64,000 nt of DNA from Hallerella sp964587155. Lineage in GTDB: Bacteria > Fibrobacterota > Fibrobacteria > Fibrobacterales > Fibrobacteraceae. The notes beneath the pieces are model-generated. The model was not told the DNA's origin. It was given only the letters and a program-made list of their open reading frames with translations, and ran no database searches. Location of the stretch: the NCBI GenBank assembly GCA_964587155.1, contig CAZPKF010000013.1:1-64000 (forward strand). The letters are read 5' to 3'. Shown here piece after piece: positions 41,641-50,780 of this stretch. The translations under genes and the position numbers were made by a program. Within the stretch, counting starts at the first letter, position 1. Each line of letters begins with the position of its first letter.

Positions 41641-43083
41641 ATGAATATGCACTTCAAGAACAGGCATCTCCATCCGACTTCCAAGTTCGGCATTTTCTTG
41701 GTGGCTACGCTTGCCGCAGGCGCATTCGCTCAGCAAACCGATTGGAACGGAAAGGATATCAACGTTTCTTTCCGCAGTAAAAACATTGACGGTTTCTCGT
41801 TTGAAAACGCAAAAACGGTCAAGAATGTCACGGATTTCACGGGCTCCAACGCAACGCACAGCCCTGTGTCTTTCCGGGGAGCCGATCTCCGCGAAGTCAA
41901 ATTTTCAAATTCCGTGATGAACGATCCGGATTTCCGCGAAGCCAACTTGGAAAACGCCATTCTTTCCGGTGCCGACCTCCGCAATTCCAACTTCAAAGGC
42001 GCGAACCTGAAGGGGGCGAACCTTTACCGTGCAACGCTCCTCGACTCCCAGTTCCCCAAGGCGAACTTGGAAAATGCGCGCCTCGACGCGATGAAAGTTT
42101 CCGACAAAGCGGACTTCAGCAATGCGAACCTCAAGAATGCGTCTTTCATCGACGTGGACTTAACGCAAGCAGACTTTAGCGACGCAGACTTGACCAACAC
42201 CAACTTCTCCCGCTCTCTGATGGGTGCAGCGAATCTAGACGACGCCATCATCGTCAAAACGGACTTCACCGCTTGCAACTTGATCAATGCGAACTTCAGT
42301 GGCGTGGAACTCCGCGACGTGAATTTCACCAAAGCCGGCCTTTCGAAAGCCGACTTCGGCGGTGCCAAATTCATCAACGTGAATTTGCAAAGTGCGGACC
42401 TCTCCCTCACGGATTTCAACGATGTGGATTTGTCCAAAGCCCAGCTTCAAAAAGCTTCTTTTGCCCAATCCAACCTCAAGAACATGGAATTCAACGGGCA
42501 GGATCTTTCTGGCGTTGTCTTCGACAAGGGCGTTGTCACCAAGAGTTCTTTCGAAAAAGCGAAGATGAACAAGGTATCTTTCTTTGACGGCGAAGCGAGC
42601 AAGAGCGTTTTCCGCAACGCGATTATGCAAAAGGCCGTTTTTGATGGAACGTACATTTTCAAAGACATCTTTGACAATGCGGACCTCACCAAGGCGAACT
42701 TTTCCAATTCCACGATTTCCCGCACGAGCTTTGACTTGGCAAACTTGACCGGTGCCAATTTCTCTGGTGCAAAACTTGACAACATCACCTTCCGCAACGC
42801 CAATATGCAAAACATCAAAATCGATGCGGACACCAAGATGGAAAACGTCGATTTCTCCGGAGCGGACCTTTCCCGTGCGCATATTGAAAAATGCACGGCG
42901 AAGAAAGTCATCTACGACACCAAGACCAAGTTCCCCGACGGTTTCCAGCCGCGCGAATACGGTTTCACCAAGCTGGGTGAAAAAGCCGCCAGCGTAACCG
43001 TCAACAAGGCTCCTTCTTCGACGGATCAACCCAAAAAGAAGAAACGCCGCAAGAAATCGGCAGACGAAGCCGCCGGCATTTAA
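41641..43083 (+). CDS. Exported pentapeptide-repeat protein
   Basis: The 480-residue product has a signal peptide ending near AAGAFAQ. From about residue 60 to 440 it is built of A(D/N)LxX/F pentapeptide repeats (SGADLRNSNFKGANLKGANL, SKADFGGAKFINVNLQSADL, DLTKANFSNSTISRTSFDLA). This folds as a right-handed quadrilateral beta-helix. A Lys/Arg-rich tail (KKKKRRKK) follows. Exported pentapeptide proteins are less common than cytosolic ones such as DNA mimics. The function is unknown. The start at 41641 is set by the signal peptide; ATG 41647 is possible. It ends at a strong terminator. Confidence 0.88.
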   Translation: MNMHFKNRHLHPTSKFGIFLVATLAAGAFAQQTDWNGKDINVSFRSKNIDGFSFENAKTVKNVTDFTGSNATHSPVSFRGADLREVKFSNSVMNDPDFREANLENAILSGADLRNSNFKGANLKGANLYRATLLDSQFPKANLENARLDAMKVSDKADFSNANLKNASFIDVDLTQADFSDADLTNTNFSRSLMGAANLDDAIIVKTDFTACNLINANFSGVELRDVNFTKAGLSKADFGGAKFINVNLQSADLSLTDFNDVDLSKAQLQKASFAQSNLKNMEFNGQDLSGVVFDKGVVTKSSFEKAKMNKVSFFDGEASKSVFRNAIMQKAVFDGTYIFKDIFDNADLTKANFSNSTISRTSFDLANLTGANFSGAKLDNITFRNANMQNIKIDADTKMENVDFSGADLSRAHIEKCTAKKVIYDTKTKFPDGFQPREYGFTKLGEKAASVTVNKAPSSTDQPKKKKRRKKSADEAAGI

Positions 43084-43094
43084 CGTCAAATTTC

Positions 43095-43122
43095 AAAAGG
43101 TCGCAAATCGCGACCTTTTCTG
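43095..43122 (+). terminator. Intrinsic terminator of the pentapeptide-repeat gene
   Basis: AAAAGGTCGC (43095-43104) pairs with GCGACCTTTT (43110-43119) around AAATC, then a T-run, 12 nt after the stop. Confidence 0.85.
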
Positions 43123-43229
43123 TTATCATGGCGAAAGTTCTCTTTATCAGCGGACTTTCACAACGAGTCTGTTATAATCTTTCAACGCCGTGTTACAGAA
43201 AAGGCTTTCTGTGAGAAATCAATCATTTC

Positions 43230-43575
43230 TTAGTTTTCAGTTCTCATTTCTAACTCCAGACTTCACATTCCAAATTTTAGAAGTCTTTTCTACAAAAAAT
43301 GATCCCCTCCGCATAAAATCTCCGTTTCAAAACGAACTGTCCAAATTTTACCAAAAAGGCTAGCCGTTCCCAGTCAATCAAGTGCAAAAATTCCACCATC
43401 GCAAAAAAGGCTCTCCGTGTGAAATCCCTCCAAAAAGAATTTTCTGTTCGCCGCCCTAATTCCGCATTCCGAATGATGATTTTTCCTCGCCGGACGCGCT
43501 GTGAGGCTTTTGGCATTCTTCACCGCTAACTTCTGACATCCAACTCCTAACTTCTCATTCCTAATTATCCACTCT
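43230..43575 (-). repeat. Dispersed intergenic repeat, copy 2 (minus orientation, diverged)
   Basis: Read on the minus strand, the block TTTTGCGATGGTGGAATTTTTGCAC, then CCTTTTTGgtAAAATttGg, aligns with TTCCGCAATAGAGTGAAGTTTGCAC and CCGTTTTTGcAAAATgaaG at 63592. It also shares the string TCATTCGGAATGCGGAATTA with the copy at 63770 and carries several TTAGnAATGAG-like words. The 43123-43582 stretch has no gene; it separates two convergent terminators. Confidence 0.5.
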
Positions 43576-43582
43576 ACGGCAC

Positions 43583-43620
43583 AAAAAAAAAACGCGTACA
43601 ATCCTGTACGCGTTTTTTTT
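43583..43620 (-). terminator. Bidirectional terminator of leuCD
   Basis: AACGCGTACA (43591-43600) pairs with TGTACGCGTT (43605-43614) around ATCC, flanked by an A8 and a T8 tract, 12 nt beyond the leuD stop. Confidence 0.92.
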
Positions 43621-43631
43621 CAATGTGATTT

Positions 43632-44240
43632 TTAGCGGGCTAGAAATTGCATGTACGGCAATTGGCCGGCCAACTTCGACACTTCGTCTTCGTGCGACAT
43701 CAAAACGCCGCGGGCGTGCCAAGAACCGTCCAAAAATTGACCGCGGGGGCCTTCGGCAAGTTCCAACGGAATCGTTTCATTCCCCATCGTCAACGTGCGG
43801 CTGTCGGTACTAGTCACCATTTCTTCTGCCGGGTGTTCTTCTATCCACGACAAAATTTTGTCCGCGACTTCGTGTGAAACCCGGAAACAGGGAACGCCGA
43901 TGGCGACGCAGTTTCCAAAGAAAATTTCCGAGTAACTTTCGGCGATAATGGCGCGGACTCCCCAACGTTTTAACGCCTGGGGGGCATGTTCCCGGCTCGA
44001 TCCACAGCCAAAGTTGCGGTTTGAAACCAGGATGGTGCCATTTTTATACTTCGGATCGCGGAACGGGTGAACTTTCCCCTGCGCTTCAAGACCGGCAATG
44101 TCATCGGCAAAGGCATTGTCTCCCAATCCGTCGAAGGTGACGCACTTCAAAAAGCGCGCCGGAATGATGCGGTCCGTGTCAATGTCGTTTCCACGCAGAG
44201 GAATTCCGGAACCTTTCACTGTATCTATCACTGTCAACAT
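43632..44240 (-). CDS. leuD: 3-isopropylmalate dehydratase small subunit
   Basis: The 202-residue swivel-domain subunit completes isopropylmalate isomerase. Family segments are IPLRGNDIDTDRIIPARFL, ILVSNRNFGCGSSREHAPQAL and GVRAIIAESYSEIFFGNCVAIG. Together with LeuC it converts 2-isopropylmalate to 3-isopropylmalate in leucine synthesis. It follows leuC after 14 nt. leuA and leuB are not in the window. Confidence 0.95.
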   Translation of the reverse strand: MLTVIDTVKGSGIPLRGNDIDTDRIIPARFLKCVTFDGLGDNAFADDIAGLEAQGKVHPFRDPKYKNGTILVSNRNFGCGSSREHAPQALKRWGVRAIIAESYSEIFFGNCVAIGVPCFRVSHEVADKILSWIEEHPAEEMVTSTDSRTLTMGNETIPLELAEGPRGQFLDGSWHARGVLMSHEDEVSKLAGQLPYMQFLAR

Positions 44241-44254
44241 AATCTTAGCGCTCC

Positions 44255-45664
44255 TTATTTAAGGTATTTGCGGACATCGGTCACTTTGCCTTCGATGGCG
44301 GCGGCAGCCACCATGATCGGGCTCATGAGGATAGTGCGGCCTGTCGGGCTTCCCTGGCGGCCTTTGAAATTCCGGTTGCTCGAACTTGCGCTGACCTGAC
44401 GGCCCTGCAGCTTGTCCGGATTCATGGCAAGGCAAAGGGAGCATCCCGCTTCGCGCCATTCCGCACCCGCATCCGTGAAAATCTTATCCAGACCAAGGGA
44501 TTCCGCTTCTTTTTTGATTTTTTGGGAACCGGGGACGACCCACATTTTGACCGTCGGAGAGACGTGGCGGCCTTTTAAAATTTCAGCGGCAGCGATCAAA
44601 TCCGGAAGCCGTCCATTTGTGCAGCTGCCGACAAAGGCGATGTCAATCGGCGTTCCAACCATCTTGCCGCCTTCTTCCCAGCCCATGTATTCGTAGGCTT
44701 CGCGAATCACCTTTTGTTCTGAACCGGTGAACTCGCTGATTTTCGGCATGTTGTCGTTCAATTGCATGGCTTGCGCTGGCGTAATGCCCCAAGTGACCAT
44801 CGGTTCCAAATTGTCGCAGTTGATTTCCACTTCATCGTCGAATGTCGCATCGGCATCCGTCGCCACGGATTTCCAATAGGCGACAGCTTCATCCCACTTG
44901 TCTTCTTTCGGTGCGTAGGGTTTGCCGCGGAGGAAGGCGAACGTTTTTTCATCCGGATTGCAGTAACCGACCCGGGCTCCCCCTTCGATGGCCATGTTGC
45001 AAACGGTCATGCGGCCTTCCATGTCGAGATTTTCGATGACCGGACCGGCAAATTCATAAGCGTAACCGACACCGCCGTTCACGCCGAGCTTTGCTATATA
45101 CGCCAATGCGACGTCTTTTGCCGTAACGCCGGGAGCAAGTTTTCCCGTAAAGCGGATGCGGCGTGTTTTAAGCGGGCTCATCGCCAAAGTCTGCGTTGCC
45201 AAGACATCTGCCACCTGGCTTGTTCCAATGCCAAAAGCGACCGCGCCGAAAGCGCCGTGTGTTGCCGTGTGGGAATCTCCACAGGCGACAGTCATGCCCG
45301 GCTGGGTAACGCCTTCTTCTGGACCGACGATGTGGATAACGCCTTGTTCCCCCGCGTCCGGACCAAAAAATCGCACGCCGAAATCGCGCGTATTCTTTTC
45401 AAGATGCTCAAGCATCTCTTCTGAAACGGGATCCTGGAACGGGCGGCGACGAGCAGCTGTTGTCGTCGGAATGATATGGTCCACCGTCGCAAATGTACGC
45501 TCCGGATATTTCACCTTGAGGCCTTCTTCTCGAAGCATGGCGAACGCCTGGGGACTGGTCACTTCGTGGCAAAGGTGCGCCCCGATGAAAAGTTGGTATT
45601 GACCACTCGGGAGTTTGCCCACGACGTGGCTTTCGAAGACTTTCTGATATAAATTTTTGCCCAT
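44255..45664 (-). CDS. leuC: 3-isopropylmalate dehydratase large subunit
   Basis: The 469-residue aconitase-type subunit carries the [4Fe-4S] cluster. Ligand cysteines lie in VGSCTNGRLPD and in CSLCLAMNPD. Other conserved parts are VDHIIPTT, ACGDSHTATHGAFGAVAFGIGTSQV, QTLAMSPLK and SSSNRNFKGRQG. The ATG at 45664 follows AGAAGGTGATCT. The promoter TATATTTG lies 34 nt upstream, and a 24-bp perfect palindrome overlaps its -35 position. Confidence 0.95.
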   Translation of the reverse strand: MGKNLYQKVFESHVVGKLPSGQYQLFIGAHLCHEVTSPQAFAMLREEGLKVKYPERTFATVDHIIPTTTAARRRPFQDPVSEEMLEHLEKNTRDFGVRFFGPDAGEQGVIHIVGPEEGVTQPGMTVACGDSHTATHGAFGAVAFGIGTSQVADVLATQTLAMSPLKTRRIRFTGKLAPGVTAKDVALAYIAKLGVNGGVGYAYEFAGPVIENLDMEGRMTVCNMAIEGGARVGYCNPDEKTFAFLRGKPYAPKEDKWDEAVAYWKSVATDADATFDDEVEINCDNLEPMVTWGITPAQAMQLNDNMPKISEFTGSEQKVIREAYEYMGWEEGGKMVGTPIDIAFVGSCTNGRLPDLIAAAEILKGRHVSPTVKMWVVPGSQKIKKEAESLGLDKIFTDAGAEWREAGCSLCLAMNPDKLQGRQVSASSSNRNFKGRQGSPTGRTILMSPIMVAAAAIEGKVTDVRKYLK

Positions 45665-45698
45665 AGATCACCTTCTCGTATAATAACGGAATTCGAAC

Positions 45699-45706
45699 CA
45701 AATATA
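45699..45706 (-). promoter_or_regulatory. leuCD promoter element TATATTTG
   Basis: TATATTTG (minus strand) matches TAnnTTTG. There is no TTGACA-like -35; that position is taken by the end of the palindrome at 45727-45750, which would suit an activator-dependent or repressed promoter. Confidence 0.5.
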
Positions 45707-45726
45707 GAAAAAGGAAATATTTTCGC

Positions 45727-45750
45727 CGGCTGAAACCCGGGTTTCAGCCG
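45727..45750. promoter_or_regulatory. 24-bp perfect palindrome upstream of leuC (operator or hairpin)
   Basis: The half-site CGGCTGAAACCC is followed directly by its exact reverse complement. It lies 20 nt upstream of the leuCD TATATT and 85 nt after the stop of the upstream ATPase gene. As RNA it would form a strong hairpin but without a U-tract, so a protein-binding operator is at least as likely as a terminator. Confidence 0.5.
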
Positions 45751-45834
45751 ATTTTCCGCAGAAAAGAACGATGACAAAAAGGAACAGCCGCCAATTTCGC
45801 AACCGTTCCTCTGTTCTGCAAACTCCAGATGGAA

Positions 45835-47520
45835 TTATTGAGGAAAATCCTCTGCCGTCAAGGCGTTCAGTCCAACGTCATTTTTCGCAAGGGAAATTCT
45901 ATTCGCCTGGCATTCAAGGCATTTTTCAAAAAGATTTCTTGCAAAACGCGCATTGCCAAAGCTTCTGCCCTTATTTTCAATCGCCCGCTGGAAATAAAGT
46001 TGAAGTTTTTGAAGAAATTCATCCGAAAGAGTATATTGGTATTCTTCCGCTCGCTTTTTGAAAATTTCCATCAATTCCGAAAGGGTATAATCTTCAAATT
46101 CAATAAAATGATTAAAACGGGATTGCAAACCGGGATTCGAAGAAATGAAACGGGTCATTTCGTCCGTATAGCCGGCGACAATGACAACCAACCTGTCGCG
46201 GTCATCTTCCATTCTCTTCAACAATGTGTCGATGGCTTCTCTGCCAAAATCCTGGGAAGAATTCCCCGCAAGCGTGTAAGCCTCGTCGATGAACAGGACT
46301 CCATCCATCGCTTCGTCGACGACTTTATTGGTTTTTACAGCAGTCTGCCCCACATATTCCGCCACGAGCTTCGAACGGTCGACTTCGACAAGATGCCCCT
46401 TCTTTAGAATGCCCAATTTTTTATAGATTCCCGCCATGATTCTGGCGACAGTCGTTTTGCCAGTGCCGGGATTTCCGGTAAAGACGCAGTGATACGATGT
46501 GGAGGGAATGGGCAAACCCTGAACTTTTCGACGTTCCTGCACGTTCAGAAAATTGTAAAAAGTCGATATTTCCCTTTTGACGGAATTCAACCCGATCAGT
46601 CGATTCAATTTTTCTATGCAGGCTAAAGAATTTCCCTCTTTTTTCTCGATGGATTCTTGTCCGTTCCAATCTTCCAAATCCTTCAAGAATTTTTGTTCTG
46701 CCGGAGTCAGTTGGGAATCGGTATTCGCAATAGCCCTGGCATATTCCAAAAGGGCGGACTTGTAATCCCGGGCAAGAGATTCGTCTTCGATGAGCATAAA
46801 AATCGCCGAAGGGAACTTCTTTTCTTCGAATTGAGAAACGATGGAATCCAGAGAAATAACCGCATCGAGAATGAATTTTTTGATATCCCGATTATTCAAA
46901 TAAGCTTTGATTTCTGATTTGTTCCATTGAAACGAATTGTTGATGCGCAGTATCATGATGCAGAAAATACCAAGACTTTCTCTTTTGTCATAAGAGAATT
47001 CATGCCCCAGCGCTTTTTGTATGTATAAGAGTTCAGCACAGGTGAAATAAAACAATTTGTCATCAATGGGGTCCGACGTATTCACATTTTCATTAATCCG
47101 CTGCCTAAAATTTTTATTCAGCGACAATTTTTCGAGAACAAGGTGAAGTTGATGCGCTGCGTCGACAACATCCGTTTTTTTCAGTTTGGAGGCCGCTTCC
47201 TCCATTTTCACTTTGATCGTCGCTTTAAGAGACTCCATTTTATTCATACCCGATGAAATCGACCGGGCCGCTTCTTTTTGAGGCAACGTTTCTTTTTTGA
47301 GCTGAATATTGGGCTGAGTTTCTGTGGATATTTTGAATTTTAGCTTTTTGTAACTCCGAATGGCGCAGCAAATGAAAAATACCGTCACCAACAATTCGAG
47401 TATCTGAACGCCGACAGAGCGGGCTGTAAAAAAAGCGGAGAAGAAGACCAATGCAAAAAACGCCCACAGCAAGAGTAAAAAAGCCTGGATGATTTTATTG
47501 AATTTTCCTTTTGCAGACAT
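45835..47520 (-). CDS. Membrane-anchored AAA+ ATPase (CbbX/SpoVK type) with TerB-like middle region
   Basis: This 561-residue protein has two N-terminal membrane helices (about 13-31 and 37-54), a basic linker and an all-helical middle (about 145-280) that resembles TerB-like domains. The C-terminal AAA+ module is of the CbbX/EccA family. Walker A GNPGTGKT lies at 349-356, Walker B VLFIDEAYTL at 408-417 and an arginine-finger-like SRF at 467-469. YHCVFTGNPGTGKTTVARIMAGIYK is diagnostic. Such ATPases remodel protein complexes. The target is unknown, and no partner lies next to it. Confidence 0.8.
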   Translation of the reverse strand: MSAKGKFNKIIQAFLLLLWAFFALVFFSAFFTARSVGVQILELLVTVFFICCAIRSYKKLKFKISTETQPNIQLKKETLPQKEAARSISSGMNKMESLKATIKVKMEEAASKLKKTDVVDAAHQLHLVLEKLSLNKNFRQRINENVNTSDPIDDKLFYFTCAELLYIQKALGHEFSYDKRESLGIFCIMILRINNSFQWNKSEIKAYLNNRDIKKFILDAVISLDSIVSQFEEKKFPSAIFMLIEDESLARDYKSALLEYARAIANTDSQLTPAEQKFLKDLEDWNGQESIEKKEGNSLACIEKLNRLIGLNSVKREISTFYNFLNVQERRKVQGLPIPSTSYHCVFTGNPGTGKTTVARIMAGIYKKLGILKKGHLVEVDRSKLVAEYVGQTAVKTNKVVDEAMDGVLFIDEAYTLAGNSSQDFGREAIDTLLKRMEDDRDRLVVIVAGYTDEMTRFISSNPGLQSRFNHFIEFEDYTLSELMEIFKKRAEEYQYTLSDEFLQKLQLYFQRAIENKGRSFGNARFARNLFEKCLECQANRISLAKNDVGLNALTAEDFPQ

Positions 47521-47769
47521 ATTTTCCTCTTTTCAATCAGCGCAAGAACGTCTGTTGTTTTAAGCCCATTCCTTTATCCGTGAAAAGCATCACCGACAAA
47601 CCAGAAGTTTCTTTTTCACAAAAACACATCGATTTCCAAACCTCGCTTCTGATTGCTTTTGATAATTTAAGTCTTCAAGAAAATAAATAGAATCCGAGCA
47701 AAATATACTTCGTCGGCGTTAAATGCGCTAGAGATTTTTTCCCAAACGGAAAATTTCAAAGGTTCCGCA

Positions 47770-47811
47770 CGAAGATTCTCCGGCAATCATTCACCACCGC
47801 GAGAATCTTCG
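47770..47811. repeat. 11-bp perfect inverted repeat downstream of the GH74 gene
   Basis: CGAAGATTCTC (47770-47780) and GAGAATCTTCG (47801-47811) flank a 20-nt loop that itself begins CGG and ends CCG. It lies 12 nt beyond the GH74 stop. There is no T-tract, so it is not a standard terminator. The 47521-47823 stretch otherwise holds only the ATPase promoter region and no gene. Confidence 0.55.
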
Positions 47812-47823
47812 AAAACCATTTGA

Positions 47824-50625
47824 CTAGAAAAAGGCCAGTTTCGCAGAAAGCATTTGAACGCCACCGCCTGTCACTCGGAGGAGATACGTGCCGCGGGCGT
47901 TCACCAGTTCGTTCAGCGGGAGAACCGTTGACGATGTGTAACTCTTGCTGAAAACATTATTTCCTTTTAGGTCGAAGAGGCTCACGTTCACACGGGCATT
48001 GTTTACCGTCAAATGCAAGTTGTTCCCTTCGAGCGTAGCCAATTTGCTGAATTTCAATCCCGTTTCAGGACGGCGCTTATCGCCGATGGATGCCGTAGAC
48101 GAAGAGGTTCCCATGTCCCAATTGAGCGGAACGCGGGCGGCAATGCCTCGGCCTGCGGTACTCATGTAAACGACACCATAAGTGTTCATGTCGCCCATGA
48201 CGAATTCTCCGTTTGCTAGCCCTCCGAATTCATGACCGTCGTCATTGATCCGCGTCCAGGATTTTCCCTTGTCATCCGAGCCGTAAACGCCAATCGAACC
48301 TTCGATTTGGGCAAGTGTGTAAATCGCAGGGTAATCACCTTTTTTCTTTGAAGCGCCGAATCCGACTGCTTCGCAATACGTAATTCCAGAAATTTCTGTC
48401 CACGTTTTGCCGCCATCCGTCGAATGCAGCAGCTTGCCCCCAGTCGCATTGCCGTTGTCATCTTGTGCAGCGATGGGAAGCCAAAGTTCCCCCTCGTATC
48501 CGGGGATCGCGCGGAACTTATTGAACAGGCTCACGCCCGGATTGCCGACTTCGCTGAACGATTCACCTTGGTCGGAACTCTTGTAAAATTTGCCGGTCGT
48601 CTTGTCGAATGCGTAAAAGACTTGTGCGTTTTCCGGATCGCCGACGACAAAAGAATTCGCATCGATGCCCGAAACAGCGTCCCAAGTTGTCGAATTGTAA
48701 TTGCGGAAAACCTGCGTCGTTCCCGAACCGGGAACCCAAATGGCGACGGCTCCATCCGTCGATATCGCCGCCGTTCCCGCTTTATAACTCGAATCCGGCC
48801 CCGTGTAAGTTTCTACGGACCAAGAAGTCGCCGAATCCGAAGAATACTGGAGCGGCGCATAGGGAACCGAGTTGTATTTTCCCGCATAAGAGCGCGCTGC
48901 GGAAACTTTCACCAATTTCCCCGATTTGTAAGCGTAAGCGAGACCGTAGGTGGATCCCAAATGGGCGTCTCCCCCAACGCTTGTCGTGTGCCTTGTTTTC
49001 GGATATTTTGCAATATCATCGTGGCGGAATCCGTCGTAGTCCGCAATGACAGAAACCAGCGGCCCACCCGGAATGCTCACCACTTCATACGGGACCGTTT
49101 CTTCGATGCCGTGGCTTGAAACTTTCCAAACCTGATTGTTGGTGACGACACCCCATGCGTCGTAAACGCGCGTTCCCGAAGAAACATAAGGATCAGCGGA
49201 CAATGTGTAAGCGGCAATATCGTCCGTGCGGAAAACGCCGTTGCCCGAAGAGACAAAAACGCGCTTGCTGTTGAACGGATCGATCGCCGCGCTTCCCGAC
49301 CAATGAATCGAACTGAGCTTCATCCAATCGATTCCGTTTTCGTCCATTGTCACGGTGTTCACATTGTAAGCGAAAGACTGCACCCAGTTCGCGCCGCCAT
49401 CCGTCGAATGGTAAATTTGCGTTCCCCACTGTCCTTCAGAATCATAAGTGCTATCGGTAAGTTTCCAGTATTGGGCTCCCGTATAACCTTCGGTCGTCAC
49501 CACGATTTCGTTTGAATTGGATGGGTTGATGGCGATTCCGCCATAAGGTCCGCAATATTGATAGTTTCCACTCGCATAGTCCGTTTCATCGTATTTTGCA
49601 TCGTCGTAATAGAGGAGATTGTTCGGAGACACATCACTCCAGGTTTTGGATGCCACGTCATACTTGAGCACCGCGCCGCGGCCAAATCCATCGTAAATCA
49701 TACCCCAGCCCTCGTCCCAAGCCATCGTATGCGGGCCTGCCCCATCGGCAAAGGTCACCATGAGAAATTTCCCGTCCGAGGCGACAACAGCGCGTTGCGG
49801 CATCAGGCGGACAAGTCCCCCGCCAGCTGTCGAGCGGAGCGCATCGGGAATCGGAAGAGCCGTCCACGAGGCGCCGCCATCCGTCGACGTGAACACATTT
49901 TCAAATGTGTTTTTAGAGGTTGAACCTTCGCGGAGGAATCCCGCATAAAGAATTTGAGAAGATCCCGGAGCGAATTGGACAAAACTGAATCCCGAACCGT
50001 TCCATGTGGTATCGCTGCCGGCGGCCATAGTCCAAGAATCCACGTGGGACCAAGAAGAACCATTGTCCACCGACTTCCAAAGGCCCCTGTTTTTGGAACC
50101 GTAGAACATAATGTCGGAATTGTTCGGATCAACGGCCAGCGCTTCGCCATTGCCGCGACCCATGCCGTTTCCATGCGCCTTGAACGCCATCACGGGCGCG
50201 CCTTTTGCCCCCGTAGAATCCCAGACGTAGACCATGTCCCAAGTGTTGCCCCTGTCCGAAGAACGCAAGAACGCGCTTCGACCGTTGTTCCAGTAACTGG
50301 TTCCGGCGACCATGTAAACCGTTCCCGTCTTTTGCGGATCAACCGCAATTGCTTCAACTCCTAAAAGTCCTCTTTCGGAAACATCCACCCAGTCCATGAG
50401 CGAAATCCATTTCGACGTCGCATTGTCAAAGCGGTAAGCGCCGCCCACATCCGTACGGGCGTAAAAAAGACCCTCGTCCACCGGCGAGGCGACGATTGCG
50501 GAGACGAATCCGCCTCCGCCCATGCTGACACTACTCCATTTGAAATCATCCCCTGCGGCAAAAGACCCCGAAGATATCGCAGCAAGACTGAATGAAATCG
50601 CTGCTAAAGATTTTGAAATATTCAC
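47824..50625 (-). CDS. Secreted GH74 xyloglucanase-like enzyme with C-terminal sorting tail
   Basis: The 933-residue product has a signal peptide and a GH74 double seven-bladed beta-propeller. It opens with WSSVSMGGGGFVSAIVASPVDEGLFYARTDVGGAYRFD and has many BNR-like S-x-D-x-G-x-T-W repeats (STDGGASWTALP, STDGGKTWTEISG, SDDKGKSWTRI). Members cut xyloglucan or mixed-linkage glucan. The last about 80 residues (LTVNNARVNVSLFDLKGNN to GTYLLRVTGGGVQMLSAKLAFF) form a Por-secretion-like tail, implying type IX-like export and surface attachment. GTG 50625 is preferred because AAGGTGG lies 7 nt before it and the signal peptide then starts properly. Confidence 0.9.
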   Translation of the reverse strand: MNISKSLAAISFSLAAISSGSFAAGDDFKWSSVSMGGGGFVSAIVASPVDEGLFYARTDVGGAYRFDNATSKWISLMDWVDVSERGLLGVEAIAVDPQKTGTVYMVAGTSYWNNGRSAFLRSSDRGNTWDMVYVWDSTGAKGAPVMAFKAHGNGMGRGNGEALAVDPNNSDIMFYGSKNRGLWKSVDNGSSWSHVDSWTMAAGSDTTWNGSGFSFVQFAPGSSQILYAGFLREGSTSKNTFENVFTSTDGGASWTALPIPDALRSTAGGGLVRLMPQRAVVASDGKFLMVTFADGAGPHTMAWDEGWGMIYDGFGRGAVLKYDVASKTWSDVSPNNLLYYDDAKYDETDYASGNYQYCGPYGGIAINPSNSNEIVVTTEGYTGAQYWKLTDSTYDSEGQWGTQIYHSTDGGANWVQSFAYNVNTVTMDENGIDWMKLSSIHWSGSAAIDPFNSKRVFVSSGNGVFRTDDIAAYTLSADPYVSSGTRVYDAWGVVTNNQVWKVSSHGIEETVPYEVVSIPGGPLVSVIADYDGFRHDDIAKYPKTRHTTSVGGDAHLGSTYGLAYAYKSGKLVKVSAARSYAGKYNSVPYAPLQYSSDSATSWSVETYTGPDSSYKAGTAAISTDGAVAIWVPGSGTTQVFRNYNSTTWDAVSGIDANSFVVGDPENAQVFYAFDKTTGKFYKSSDQGESFSEVGNPGVSLFNKFRAIPGYEGELWLPIAAQDDNGNATGGKLLHSTDGGKTWTEISGITYCEAVGFGASKKKGDYPAIYTLAQIEGSIGVYGSDDKGKSWTRINDDGHEFGGLANGEFVMGDMNTYGVVYMSTAGRGIAARVPLNWDMGTSSSTASIGDKRRPETGLKFSKLATLEGNNLHLTVNNARVNVSLFDLKGNNVFSKSYTSSTVLPLNELVNARGTYLLRVTGGGVQMLSAKLAFF

Positions 50626-50780
50626 AAACAAACCACCTTTTCTGTTTTTCAAAATCTATTCTTTTTTTCCTTTTTTTTTGAAGAAAAGTCCCGGGAACCC
50701 ACTCAAACAAGGCCTAAAACATCTTTTTTTGCAAAAATTAAGGGAAATTGTTCCGTTTTTTGTCTATTTTATGGCTACTT

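Noticed and set aside
45665..45760. Leucine attenuator ahead of leuC
   Set aside because: No small ORF with Leu codons and no competing hairpins; only the palindrome and the promoter are present.
50653..50780. Lysine riboswitch or leader peptide ahead of dapA
   Set aside because: The region is a short AT-rich stretch with no conserved junctions, no Lys-rich ORF and no terminator hairpin.
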